44,078 nucleotides of DNA from VMCP01 sp964592635 (lineage in GTDB: Bacteria; Bacteroidota; Bacteroidia; NS11-12g; UBA955): positions 1-44,078 of the forward strand of contig CAZQFZ010000006.1 in NCBI GenBank assembly GCA_964592635.1. The letters run 5' to 3'. The notes beneath the pieces were generated by a model, which saw only the letters and a program-made list of their open reading frames with translations, was not told where the DNA came from and did no database searches. This document shows positions 7,126 through 15,573 of the stretch, in pieces (positions within the stretch are counted from its first letter, which is position 1; each line of letters opens with the position of its first letter). Position numbers and translations under genes: made by a program.

Positions 7126-8763
7126 TTACATCATGCCGCCCATTCCACCCATTCCGTCCATTCCGTGAGAATGTCCTTTTTCCTCTTCCTTGATATCACT
7201 AATTACACATTCTGTAGTTAAAATCATTCCACCGATAGAAGCGGCGTTTTCCAAAGCAACGCGTGACACTTTCTTAGGATCGATAACACCAGCAGAAATT
7301 AAGTTTTCGTATTGATCGGTGCGTGCATTGTAACCGAAATCATCTTTGCTTTCCATTACTTTTTGAACAACAATACTTCCTTCGCCACCGGCATTAGCAA
7401 CGATTTGGCGTAATGGTTCTTCTAGTGCGCGACGAACAATTGCGATACCTGTAGTTTCATCTTCGTTTTCGCCTTTCAGGCCATCCAAAGCAGAAATTGC
7501 ACGGATAAAGCTTACTCCACCACCTGGTACGATTCCTTCTTCAACTGCAGCACGAGTTGCATGCAAAGCATCGTCAACGCGGTCTTTTTTCTCTTTCATT
7601 TCTACTTCAGTAGCAGCACCAATGTACAACACGGCTACACCACCTGCTAACTTAGCCAAACGCTCTTGTAATTTTTCGCGGTCGTAATCGCTGGTTGTGT
7701 TTTCAATTTGTACTTTAATTTGGTTGATGCGCGCTTCAATCGCTTCTTTAGATCCAGCACCATTAACAATGGTGGTGTTATCTTTATCAATGGTAATTTT
7801 TTCAGCAGTTCCTAGATCAGCTAATGTAGCATCATCCAATTTTCTACCTTGTTCTTCAGAAATAACGGTTCCTCCAGTCAAGATAGCAATGTCTTGCAAC
7901 ATTTCTTTTCTTCTATCACCAAAGCCAGGTGCTTTAACTGCAGCAATTTTGAGCGATCCACGGATTCTGTTAACTACCAAAGTAGCCAGTGCTTCACCTT
8001 CAATATCTTCAGCAATGATAACCAATGGTTTACCAGTTTGTACCACTTTTTCCAACACAGGAAGCAAGTCCTTCATGGTGCTGATTTTTTTGTCGTAGAT
8101 CAAAATGTACGCGTTATCTAGATCCGCTTCCATTTTGTCGGTATTTGTTACGAAATAAGCACTCAAATAACCGCGATCAAACTGCATACCTTCTACTACA
8201 TCCACTGTAGTTTCAGTTCCTTTTGCTTCTTCTACTGTAATTACACCATCTTTACCCACTTTTTTCATGGCTTCAGCGATTAAACTACCAATGTTGTGGT
8301 CGTTGTTTGCTGAAATGGTAGCCACTTGCTGGATTTTGCTGTTGTCATCGCCAACAGGGTGAGCCATATCCTTTAATTTAGTAACAACAACTTTAACTGC
8401 TTTTTCGATACCGCGTTTCAAATCCATTGGATTTGCACCAGCAGCTACATTTTTCAAGCCAGCAGTTACAATTGCTTGAGCCAATACAGTTGCAGTAGTA
8501 GTACCATCACCAGCGATATCTGCTGTTTTGCTAGCCACTTCCTTCAACATTTGAGCACCCATGTTTTCAACTGGATCTCTTAATTCAATTTCTTTTGCAA
8601 CTGTTACACCGTCTTTAGTAACGTGAGGTGCACCGAATTTTTTATCAATTACTACGTTACGTCCTTTAGGACCTAAAGTAACTTTAACTGCGTTTGCTAA
8701 AGCGTCAACACCTCTTTTTAGGCCATCGCGAGCAGAAATGTTAAAATCAATATTTTTTGCCAT
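7126..8763 (-). CDS. groL: 60-kDa chaperonin GroEL
   Basis: ATP-dependent chaperonin subunit that forms the double-ring folding chamber capped by GroES. The 545-residue protein is highly typical: VTLGPKGRNVVIDKKFGAPHVTKDGVTVA near the N-terminus, AGDGTTTATVLA nucleotide-binding motif, VEEGIVPGGGVSF toward the end, and the flexible Gly-Met tail GMDGMGGMGGMM. ATG 8763 follows groS by 33 nt. groS, groL and the downstream terminator form a complete two-gene operon. No pseudogene features. Confidence 0.99.
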   Translation of the reverse strand: MAKNIDFNISARDGLKRGVDALANAVKVTLGPKGRNVVIDKKFGAPHVTKDGVTVAKEIELRDPVENMGAQMLKEVASKTADIAGDGTTTATVLAQAIVTAGLKNVAAGANPMDLKRGIEKAVKVVVTKLKDMAHPVGDDNSKIQQVATISANNDHNIGSLIAEAMKKVGKDGVITVEEAKGTETTVDVVEGMQFDRGYLSAYFVTNTDKMEADLDNAYILIYDKKISTMKDLLPVLEKVVQTGKPLVIIAEDIEGEALATLVVNRIRGSLKIAAVKAPGFGDRRKEMLQDIAILTGGTVISEEQGRKLDDATLADLGTAEKITIDKDNTTIVNGAGSKEAIEARINQIKVQIENTTSDYDREKLQERLAKLAGGVAVLYIGAATEVEMKEKKDRVDDALHATRAAVEEGIVPGGGVSFIRAISALDGLKGENEDETTGIAIVRRALEEPLRQIVANAGGEGSIVVQKVMESKDDFGYNARTDQYENLISAGVIDPKKVSRVALENAASIGGMILTTECVISDIKEEEKGHSHGMDGMGGMGGMM

Positions 8764-8796
8764 AATTTTTTTCCTTTTTTAATCTATTTACGAAAA

Positions 8797-9072
8797 TTAG
8801 ATAATTGCTAAAATGTCGTTTTCACGCATAATCAAATAATCTTTTCCTTCAACACTGATTTCTGTTCCAGCGTATTTCCCGTATAAAACGGTATCCCCAA
8901 CTTTAACGGTCATGGGCTCATCCGCTTTCCCATTTCCTACAGCGATAACTTGGCCCTTCTGCGGCTTTTCTTTAGCAGTGTCGGGAATAATGATACCAGA
9001 AGCAGTGGTTTGTTCAGCGGCTACCGGCTCTATCAGAACGCGGTCAGCCAATGGCTTAATGTTAACAGACAT
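8797..9072 (-). CDS. groS: 10-kDa co-chaperonin GroES
   Basis: Heptameric lid of the GroEL chamber. The 91-residue form starts MSVNIKPLADRVLIEP, the conserved GroES beginning; an open frame continues 19 codons further upstream to 9129 but that extension (MWHGFSE...) has no family counterpart, so ATG 9072 is chosen. The mobile loop region (about TTASGIIIPDTAKEKPQKG) and the closing LIMRENDILAII are present. The groSL promoter must lie in 9073-9304; I could not find a convincing -7 box or a CIRCE operator there. Confidence 0.97.
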   Translation of the reverse strand: MSVNIKPLADRVLIEPVAAEQTTASGIIIPDTAKEKPQKGQVIAVGNGKADEPMTVKVGDTVLYGKYAGTEISVEGKDYLIMRENDILAII

Positions 9073-9304
9073 ATTATTTATTTTTTGTTTCAAGTTTACG
9101 AACAAGCATTCACTAAATCCGTGCCACATTGAATTTGTGCAGTTAGTACTGAAATTTTTTCCGATTTCGGGGGATGTTTATTCTGAAGTGAGGTAATTCT
9201 GCTGACAAAATGTAGCTGCGTGTGTCAATTTGTCACAAATGCATGGGGATACTGTATGCAGAAAATGAAGTTCGTTTAAATCAGGTTTATGGATGAATCG
9301 GGTA
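9073..9304. other. groSL upstream region, no gene
   Basis: This 232-nt space between waaA and groS must hold the chaperonin promoter. It contains an imperfect inverted pair TGACAAA (about 9200) and TTTGTCA (about 9230), and a TGCAT...ATGCA pair at about 9240-9262. Neither matches a known heat-shock operator. Nothing else stands out. Confidence 0.4.
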
Positions 9305-10570
9305 TTACTTCAGAATCAAATCGACACAATGTTGGATATTGGCCATTTGTTGCTGTACTTGATTTTTAATGAAGTCTTTATTGAGAAGAACAGAAGTGTT
9401 AGGAATTGAATTGCCCCAAAGTGCTAGAAGTTTTCGGGCTAATTCATTCGTGTTGTGAATTTTATTACCAATATTCAATATTTCAAAAAGATCTGATTCT
9501 GGAAATTTTTTAGCATTTGGCCCATAGAATGTAAAGCATCCGGCTGCCGCGGATTCAATAATGTTGTGCAGCTGTCCGCTAAATCCACCGCCGATGAAGG
9601 CCACTTTTGCAAATCTATACAAACGCGATAATACGCCTATTTGATCTACTATGAGAATTTGAAAGTCCCCATTAATCGGTTCGGAAAATAATTGAGTTTG
9701 AAATGCTGAGAACCACTGTTGTAAATTATGAATGTGTTTCGCCGAAACATCATGCGGAACGATGATGATTTTATGATTCGCATTTATTTGCTGTTTGAAT
9801 TCTGATTCTTGCAGAGCTTCTGCAAGCATAGTCTCTTCCTCGGGCCAGGAGCTTCCTAGAATTAAAATTGAACCCGACTGCAACCAATTCATTAACTTCC
9901 CGTTGCTGTGTTCGGTAATCGTGGATGGTAATTCTAAATTTTGAATTTCAATTCCACGATTGAAACGAATATCACCAGTTTGTATGCAATTGGTGAAATT
10001 TCTTGAGATGAGTAATTCTTGGGTCGTTGAATTTTGGCAAAACAAAATAGAGCATTGTTTTAAAACGGATAACCAAGATTTTGCCCACCAGGAGAAGATA
10101 AAATGGTCTTTGCGAAGTATTAAATTCCAATAGAAAACGGGAATGTTTTTGTTGTGACAAGCCATTAAATGGTTTAACCAAATTTCGTATTTTACGAATA
10201 TGACTTTTTGTGGCTTTAAAGCTTCAAGAAATTTATTGGCTTGAGTTTTCGTATCAATACCGAGGTAAATTCTGTGGCAGTATTTTGGGAGTTTGGCATT
10301 CTCGTATCCCGAAGGTGAAAAGAAGCTAATTAAAAATGGAACCTCAGGTTGCTGTAAATGAATTTGTTCAATCAATGGCAATGCCATTTCATATTCCCCC
10401 AATGATGCCGCATGTATCCAAATGGGGTTGATCAAATTCAATTTCTCAATGTCCCGATTACATTCTCGTTGACCCCGATTGATTTTGAGCAACTTACTGG
10501 AAAAACGTCCCCCGAAAAATAAAAAAGGACGCATAAGCCGTATGGCTAAGTTGTAAAAAAACCAACTCAT
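9305..10570 (-). CDS. waaA: 3-deoxy-D-manno-octulosonic acid (Kdo) transferase
   Basis: Membrane-associated GT30 glycosyltransferase that attaches Kdo from CMP-Kdo to lipid A precursor. Diagnostic segments: WIHAASLGEYE (residues 51-61, catalytic Glu59), VIFVKYEIWLN, LILGSSWPEEE in the middle and FIGGGFSGQLHNIIESAAAG in the C-terminal nucleotide-binding domain. The N-terminus has a hydrophobic anchor (residues 3-20). Length 421 is normal. Only 1 nt separates it from the stop of the upstream outer-membrane protein gene, so the two are co-translated from one mRNA. Confidence 0.95.
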   Translation of the reverse strand: MSWFFYNLAIRLMRPFLFFGGRFSSKLLKINRGQRECNRDIEKLNLINPIWIHAASLGEYEMALPLIEQIHLQQPEVPFLISFFSPSGYENAKLPKYCHRIYLGIDTKTQANKFLEALKPQKVIFVKYEIWLNHLMACHNKNIPVFYWNLILRKDHFIFSWWAKSWLSVLKQCSILFCQNSTTQELLISRNFTNCIQTGDIRFNRGIEIQNLELPSTITEHSNGKLMNWLQSGSILILGSSWPEEETMLAEALQESEFKQQINANHKIIIVPHDVSAKHIHNLQQWFSAFQTQLFSEPINGDFQILIVDQIGVLSRLYRFAKVAFIGGGFSGQLHNIIESAAAGCFTFYGPNAKKFPESDLFEILNIGNKIHNTNELARKLLALWGNSIPNTSVLLNKDFIKNQVQQQMANIQHCVDLILK

Positions 10571-10571
10571 G

Positions 10572-11363
10572 TTACTCGACGTAATAATCCGGTTCAGGAA
10601 GTGTTTCTGCTACGCGAATAGGAATGGTGATGAATAGATTTGCACCGTAGGAATAGTCGGTAAATTGCTGATTGCCAGGAGTTCGAGTTGCAAAGTCGTA
10701 GGGACGAAGATGGGTAGAGCTGCCTTGCATGAAATGTGCACCAAAGCCAATAGAAACCAATTCGTTGTTGAGGTATTGTACTCGAAATTGTTCTTGAAGA
10801 TACCAGCCAGCTGCCAAACGATCGTAGCCAGTTTGGTAAGTTCCATCAATTTGTGGTACTTGGTCTTCATCGAAAACAAATTTGGTATAACTTCGATAGT
10901 AGCCTAATCCGCCGCCAAACTGAAGATGCCAATTGGAACCAGGCTTCAAAGGGTAGCTTTTAAGGGCATGAACACCTGACTGGAATCCCCTCATGTAGGT
11001 GCGAACAACCGCAGGATAACCATTTAAGTCCAATAGTTCGTTTTGGGTATTGGTCATATTGCCGTAAAGTCCGTTTTCATTTACTTGAGAACCCAAATAG
11101 ATGTTATAATTGGCTCCCACTATAAATTTATGACGATGAAAATATTCAAAGGACAATGGAACTGAAGTGAATGCGGGGTAGCGCGATTTCCAATCTCCAC
11201 CGTTTATATTATATTGTGCCGATGTTTGTAAAAGAAACCATCTTGGGGCACTAACTTTTTGACTGTAAAGTTGAATGGAACAACTTGCCAAAATCCCTAT
11301 CAAAGCGATTCTTTTTGAAATTTCTTTACGGGCGATAAGGGCTCTGAAACTTTGAGAATTCAT
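10572..11363 (-). CDS. Outer-membrane beta-barrel protein, unknown function
   Basis: A 263-residue exported protein. Residues 15-35 form a signal peptide (basic RKEISKR, then IALIGILASCSIQLYSQ with cleavage near SYSQ-K). The rest alternates in short aromatic/polar strands (WFLLQTSAQYNI, FIVGANYNIYLGSQ, WHLQFGGGLGYYRSYTKFVF, SYGANLFITIPIRV), the pattern of a porin-like barrel. I do not recognise the family. It sits immediately upstream of waaA with a 1-nt gap, suggesting a role in the LPS-bearing outer membrane, but that is inference from position only. Confidence 0.75.
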   Translation of the reverse strand: MNSQSFRALIARKEISKRIALIGILASCSIQLYSQKVSAPRWFLLQTSAQYNINGGDWKSRYPAFTSVPLSFEYFHRHKFIVGANYNIYLGSQVNENGLYGNMTNTQNELLDLNGYPAVVRTYMRGFQSGVHALKSYPLKPGSNWHLQFGGGLGYYRSYTKFVFDEDQVPQIDGTYQTGYDRLAAGWYLQEQFRVQYLNNELVSIGFGAHFMQGSSTHLRPYDFATRTPGNQQFTDYSYGANLFITIPIRVAETLPEPDYYVE

Positions 11364-11444
11364 GGAGTCGGATTTTTTGATATAGGAAATTTAAAACTTT
11401 GAATCTTAGGTAATGGGGTACTGTTTAAACGAGTTTTCTGCAAA

Positions 11445-12221
11445 TTACCCTTTTTTAAGGACATCAAGAAGAATTTCTAAAAACTGTTTGGGGTTATCGG
11501 CATGCACCCAGTGTCCAGCTCCTTCCACCCAATGGTATTCGGCACTTGGGAAATGGGTTTCGATATAGTTTTTGTCTTCTTCTTTAAGATAGCCACTTTT
11601 TTCTCCTAAAATAAAATCCACCGATTTTGTAAATGTATTGTGTAAGTTGATTTTATCGATGATTTCTAGATAGTGATCTTCGATAGCCTGAATATTAATT
11701 TTTAATTTATATCCTCCATCAGAATTCGGTTCTAAATTTTTGAGTAAAAACTGTCGAACTGACATTTGAGGTGCGTAAATTTCAAAGGCAGATTCTGCTT
11801 CTTTTCGGGAATTGATTTGGGAAAAATCGATGTCCTTAAAAGCTTTGAAGAATTCCAAATGTCCGGGGAAGTATTTTTTGGGTGCAATGTCTGCTACGAT
11901 AAGCTGTTTTAATTTTTCGGGATACATGTCGGCGAACAACATGGCAGTTTTGCCGCCCATTGAATGTCCCAAGAGAGTAATTTCCGAATGATTTAGATGC
12001 GACATGAGATTAACGATATCCTGCACCATAGCTTGGTAGGATGCGTTGTTATCGTGAAATGATTTTCCATGATTTCTAGCATCGAGGGTCACGACTTGAA
12101 AATCAGAGGAGAGCGCGTTAGCGATTAAATGCCAATTGTCTAACATACCAAAAATCCCGTGTAGGATGTACACGGGATTTGGGTTAGACTCACCATATAT
12201 TTTGTGATGTACTATGTTCAT
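11445..12221 (-). CDS. Alpha/beta-hydrolase fold esterase
   Basis: Cytoplasmic hydrolase of the YbfF-like esterase group, 258 residues from ATG 12221 (an upstream in-frame GTG at 12242 would add seven residues without family support). Motifs: oxyanion HGIFGMLDNW (residues 21-30), VTLDARNHGKS (44-53), nucleophile elbow GHSMGGK with Ser87, a late acidic position near DFILGE, and catalytic His237 in EGAGHWVHADNP. The substrate is not predictable. A perfect 12-bp inverted repeat lies inside codons 14-24 (separate entry). It precedes no obvious partner; the next gene downstream is 81 nt away. Confidence 0.9.
   Translation of the reverse strand: MNIVHHKIYGESNPNPVYILHGIFGMLDNWHLIANALSSDFQVVTLDARNHGKSFHDNNASYQAMVQDIVNLMSHLNHSEITLLGHSMGGKTAMLFADMYPEKLKQLIVADIAPKKYFPGHLEFFKAFKDIDFSQINSRKEAESAFEIYAPQMSVRQFLLKNLEPNSDGGYKLKINIQAIEDHYLEIIDKINLHNTFTKSVDFILGEKSGYLKEEDKNYIETHFPSAEYHWVEGAGHWVHADNPKQFLEILLDVLKKG
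12152..12180. repeat. 12-bp perfect inverted repeat within hydrolase codons 14-24
   Basis: AAATCCCGTGTA and TACACGGGATTT flank a 5-nt spacer, about 40 nt after the start codon. On the mRNA this would be a stable hairpin in the early coding region. It encodes the conserved NPVYILHGIF segment, so part of the symmetry could be a codon-choice coincidence. Confidence 0.7.
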
Positions 12222-12290
12222 TTTCAAACGTTGTTTAACCACACAGGGTGAAACAGTTAGTTTAACTGGTTGATTTAGTATAATTTGCAG

Positions 12291-12312
12291 GAGGTATTGA
12301 ATTCAACACCTC
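12291..12312. repeat. Imperfect 22-bp palindrome downstream of ald
   Basis: GAGGTATTGAA faces TTCAACACCTC with one mismatched pair. A second small stem CAGTTA-GTT-TAACTG lies at about 12254-12268. Both are in the ald 3' region on the minus strand, without a U-tract; they could protect or process the mRNA end. Confidence 0.4.
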
Positions 12313-12319
12313 GATGAAA

Positions 12320-13432
12320 TTAAGCCAATACTTCTTCTACGGGGGTGTAAGGCAAATTAAATGCTTCACTTACGCCTTGATATACTACTTTTCCGTTAAC
12401 AACGTTTAATCCTAAACGCAAGTCGTTGTTATCAGAACAAGCTTTCTTCCAGCCTTTGTTAGCTAATTGAATAGCGTAGGGTAGAGTGGCGTTTGTTAAA
12501 GCCAATGTTGAAGTGTAAGGTACTGCACCTGGCATATTTGCTACGCAATAGTGCATTACACCGTCAACTTCGTAAACCGGTTCTGCGTGAGTAGTAGGTT
12601 TTGACGTTTCAAAACATCCTCCTTGGTCGATAGCTACGTCAACAATAACTGCACCTTTTCTCATGGTGGGGAGCATATCACGAGTGATTAATTTAGGAGC
12701 TTTTGCGCCTGGGATTAAAACACCACCAATTACTAAATCTGCGGTTTTGATAGCCTCACGAATGTTGTATTCATTGCTGTATTGTGTGTTTACGTTTGGA
12801 GGCATGATATCGTCTAGTTGACGTAAGCGATTTAGGTTAACGTCCATAATCGTTACGTTAGCACCTAAACCAGCTGCCATTTTTGCTGCTTGAGTACCCA
12901 CGATACCGCCGCCTAATACAATTACATTTGCTGGTTTAACACCGGGTACACCTCCCAAAAGGACACCACGTCCGCCCATGGGCTTTTCGAGGTACTTAGC
13001 ACCTTCTTGAATACTCATTCTACCAGCTACTTCCGACATTGGAACTAATAAGGGCAAGCTGCGATCACGCTCAACGGTTTCGTAAGCCAAACACACAGCA
13101 TTGCTTTTAATCATAGCATGAGTTAAGGGTTCGTAAGAAGCGAAGTGGAAATAGGTGAAAAGCAATTGATTTTCTTTGATCAAGCTGTATTCTTGCTCGA
13201 TGGGTTCTTTTACTTTCACTATCATTTCGGCAATGCCGTACACTTCTTCAATGGTAGGAAGAATTTGCGCACCAGCATTTTTGTATTCTTCATCAGAAAA
13301 ACCACTGCCATTACCAGCAGTTGACTGAACATACACGGTGTGTCCGTGTTTTACAAACTCACTTACACCCGCTGGAGTCACTGCAACGCGGTTCTCATTG
13401 TTTTTAATTTCTTTTGGTACCCCGATTATCAT
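12320..13432 (-). CDS. ald: Alanine dehydrogenase
   Basis: NAD-dependent oxidative deamination of L-alanine to pyruvate and ammonia. The 370-residue protein begins MIIGVPKEIKNNENRVAVTP, the family start, with substrate-binding Arg15. Catalytic Lys75 (VKVKEP) and His96 (YFHFASY) are at the positions known in mycobacterial and Bacillus enzymes. The Rossmann motif is VLGGGIVGTQAA and the conserved HYCVANMPGAVPYTST segment is intact. A -7 box lies upstream. The gene appears to have its own promoter and to be monocistronic or lead into the hydrolase gene. Confidence 0.97.
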   Translation of the reverse strand: MIIGVPKEIKNNENRVAVTPAGVSEFVKHGHTVYVQSTAGNGSGFSDEEYKNAGAQILPTIEEVYGIAEMIVKVKEPIEQEYSLIKENQLLFTYFHFASYEPLTHAMIKSNAVCLAYETVERDRSLPLLVPMSEVAGRMSIQEGAKYLEKPMGGRGVLLGGVPGVKPANVIVLGGGIVGTQAAKMAAGLGANVTIMDVNLNRLRQLDDIMPPNVNTQYSNEYNIREAIKTADLVIGGVLIPGAKAPKLITRDMLPTMRKGAVIVDVAIDQGGCFETSKPTTHAEPVYEVDGVMHYCVANMPGAVPYTSTLALTNATLPYAIQLANKGWKKACSDNNDLRLGLNVVNGKVVYQGVSEAFNLPYTPVEEVLA

Positions 13433-13449
13433 GGCTTGTTAAATTACCG

Positions 13450-13457
13450 CAAAGATA
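13450..13457 (-). promoter_or_regulatory. -7 box TATCTTTG of ald
   Basis: On the minus strand TATCTTTG matches TAnnTTTG and ends 17 nt before the ald ATG, leaving a short leader. Its distance contrasts with the 4-nt cases elsewhere in the window. The -33 region has no clear TTG. Confidence 0.5.
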
Positions 13458-13486
13458 ACATTCCTTTTATGATTTCACACGATAAC

Positions 13487-14629
13487 TTAGGGAATAATAG
13501 CTTTTTCGATTTCTTGGGAAGGGATTAAGAATTCTGAAAAAATGTGCTCCACCATTTGATCCGTTCGTTGAAAATTAGGTTTGAGTTTTTTATCGCGGGG
13601 ATTCATTATCCAACGATTAAAAGCATCATAAAAATGCAGATCTAGGCGATCGATAACTTCAACGCCCATTTTTTTCAGTGCTTCGGCGTTGCAATACTGT
13701 TCAAATTGACCTTTGATGGGTATCACAAGAAGTTCTTTTTCTAGGAACAGCGCCTCTGCTGGTGTTTCGAATCCCGCACCACAAATTACACCGTCTGATT
13801 CAATTAATGATTGGGAAAAGGAATCGTTATCAATTTTCATCCAATTTAAATCACCTTCGGAATAGTTTGTTGAAATTTGGGGATGGAATATTTGAAATTG
13901 AACATGATGAATACCATAAATATACCGTCTGATTTGCTCTGGAGAATACTGTGGTAAATAAATGCAAATTTTTTTCTTGTGTGTGTTATTATTTGCAGGA
14001 TTATTTTGGTTGATCGGATCAATTAAATTGGAAGTAAGAGGAGCTTCATTACTAATGGGTTCTGAAGTTTGTTTTAATGGGTGTTTCTCGGTAACATCCC
14101 AAAGTTTTTGTTTTATTACAGGAGGAAGTATCCAAGTTTCATAATTACTAAAATGGAACCCTATGTTATTCTTTGATTTACAATAGTTGCGCAGTATCCA
14201 ATTGGAAAGTATTTTTATTTTTTGAGGACGAGGTGTTCGTTGTGAATAAAAGCTGGCCTGGTGGCCCATATGAAAAAAACGTTTTCCTTTTAGTAAACAG
14301 GAGAGATATGTGATAAATTCGAAATCACTTATAACTATATCGTAATGTTGAACCGGTAATTTTTTGGCTTCTTGATAGAGTTTGAGAAAATTAGTCTGAA
14401 AAATGATTTTAAAGTAATCTAGTTTCCCATCATTGCGATAGAATAAACTTAACCCTTTACTTCGATATTTAATTGGGAGTGTAGAGCTTAAACTGTAGTT
14501 ATTTCCACTCAGGAAAAAATCTACTTGTCCATATTTAGTTAAATACGGATACAATTCTGTTGCACGAGCAATATGACCGTTGCCGGTAGCTTGAACGGCG
14601 TATAGTATTTTTAAGGCGGGAGAAGTCAT
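13487..14629 (-). CDS. MurG/UGT-like glycosyltransferase (MJ1255-type)
   Basis: A 380-residue GT-B fold protein. The N-terminal motif ILYAVQATGNGHIARATEL (residues 8-26, GNGH 16-19) is the glycine-rich acceptor-binding loop of MurG-like enzymes. The C-terminal part has DGVICGAGFETPAEALFLEKELLVIP and then EQYCNAEALKKMGV, the nucleotide-sugar binding half. Overall it resembles the MJ1255/VC2487 group whose donors and acceptors are unknown. The middle segment (about 190-225, rich in N, P, S, T) is low complexity and may be a linker. It lies between ald and an LpxH-like gene; a role in envelope glycolipid or polysaccharide is plausible but unproven. Confidence 0.82.
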   Translation of the reverse strand: MTSPALKILYAVQATGNGHIARATELYPYLTKYGQVDFFLSGNNYSLSSTLPIKYRSKGLSLFYRNDGKLDYFKIIFQTNFLKLYQEAKKLPVQHYDIVISDFEFITYLSCLLKGKRFFHMGHQASFYSQRTPRPQKIKILSNWILRNYCKSKNNIGFHFSNYETWILPPVIKQKLWDVTEKHPLKQTSEPISNEAPLTSNLIDPINQNNPANNNTHKKKICIYLPQYSPEQIRRYIYGIHHVQFQIFHPQISTNYSEGDLNWMKIDNDSFSQSLIESDGVICGAGFETPAEALFLEKELLVIPIKGQFEQYCNAEALKKMGVEVIDRLDLHFYDAFNRWIMNPRDKKLKPNFQRTDQMVEHIFSEFLIPSQEIEKAIIP

Positions 14630-14665
14630 GGTTTTGTTTAAATTGAATTCGATTACATAATTCGA

Positions 14666-15517
14666 TTACATTGCGCTCGAAATCCAAAAGGCCACTTTTT
14701 CGGTTAAAACATCGGGAATTTTGGGTGTATTCGGGAAGTCTATTGGGCTTTGAGATTCGTACTTATACGGCTCATGTTGGTAAATATTCCACTCCCCCTT
14801 TTGGTATTCCAGGGATGTCAAATTTTCTATCCAATCACCACTGTTCAAATACGTAATGCTGCCGTTGTAGGTTACAATTGTTCTTTTCTGTGGTTGGTGA
14901 ATATGTCCACAAATCACATAATCGAATCCTTTTTCAATAGCCAATTCTGCAGCAGTTTCTTCGAAATCTGCAATCCATTTAACCGCTTTTTTTACGCTAT
15001 TTTTTACATTTTTAGAAAGTGAATACTTTTCTCTTCCGAGAGCCGTTAGAAATAAATTCAGATTGTGGTTTAGCCATATGAGCAAGTCGTAGCCTTTTCC
15101 TCCCAATTTTGCAATAAGTTTTGCACTGCCCTTTGTGGTTGCATCAAAGACGTCGCCATGAAAAATCCAAGTCTTTTTCCCATCCAATTCCAGAACCAAT
15201 TTATCGTCGATAGTTAATTTTCCAATACCTGTTCCCGAATACTTTCTCAGTGCTTCATCGTGATTCCCGGTGATATAATAAACTTGAGTTCCTAATTCCA
15301 TTAGTTTGAATACTTCGCGAATAACCTGAATGTGAGCAGGTGGGAAGTATTTTTTACGGAATTGCCAGATGTCGATAATGTCGCCATTTAGAACCAAAAT
15401 TTGTGGCTTAATGCTTTTTAAATATTTTACGATTTCAAATGCTTGACAGCCAAAAGTGCCAAGATGTAAGTCGCTCATCACACAAACTTCAAAAGCTCTT
15501 CTGCTTGAATTATTCAT
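14666..15517 (-). CDS. UDP-2,3-diacylglucosamine hydrolase-like metallophosphoesterase
   Basis: Calcineurin-type phosphoesterase of the LpxH family; LpxH cleaves UDP-2,3-diacylglucosamine to lipid X in lipid A synthesis. Metal-binding motifs are complete: SDLHLG, NGDIIDIWQF, TGNHDEALRKY, FHGDVFD and CGHIHQPQKR, then YLNSGDWIENLTS. The 283-residue form from ATG 15517 is preferred over the TTG at 15529. It is somewhat longer than E. coli LpxH and close to the LpxH2/YbbF-like set common in Bacteroidota, so exact substrate is uncertain. A weak TTGCTTCG element lies 4 nt before the chosen ATG. Confidence 0.85.
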   Translation of the reverse strand: MNNSSRRAFEVCVMSDLHLGTFGCQAFEIVKYLKSIKPQILVLNGDIIDIWQFRKKYFPPAHIQVIREVFKLMELGTQVYYITGNHDEALRKYSGTGIGKLTIDDKLVLELDGKKTWIFHGDVFDATTKGSAKLIAKLGGKGYDLLIWLNHNLNLFLTALGREKYSLSKNVKNSVKKAVKWIADFEETAAELAIEKGFDYVICGHIHQPQKRTIVTYNGSITYLNSGDWIENLTSLEYQKGEWNIYQHEPYKYESQSPIDFPNTPKIPDVLTEKVAFWISSAM

Positions 15518-15573
15518 AATTCGAAGCAAGGCATTGAAGTTTAACTGAATATCAATCTAGTGTGATATTTAAG

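Noticed and set aside
7697..8098. 133-codon open frame on the plus strand within groL
   Set aside because: It is antisense to a highly conserved chaperonin gene and its translation matches no family; a codon-usage shadow.
9073..9129. 19-codon N-terminal extension of GroES
   Set aside because: GroES proteins begin at MSVNIKPLADR or equivalent; the extension has no counterpart and probably covers the leader.
9073..9304. CIRCE operator or sigma-54 site upstream of groS
   Set aside because: TTAGTACTGAAA and TGGCACGG resemble parts of these sites, but the second halves are missing at the required spacing.
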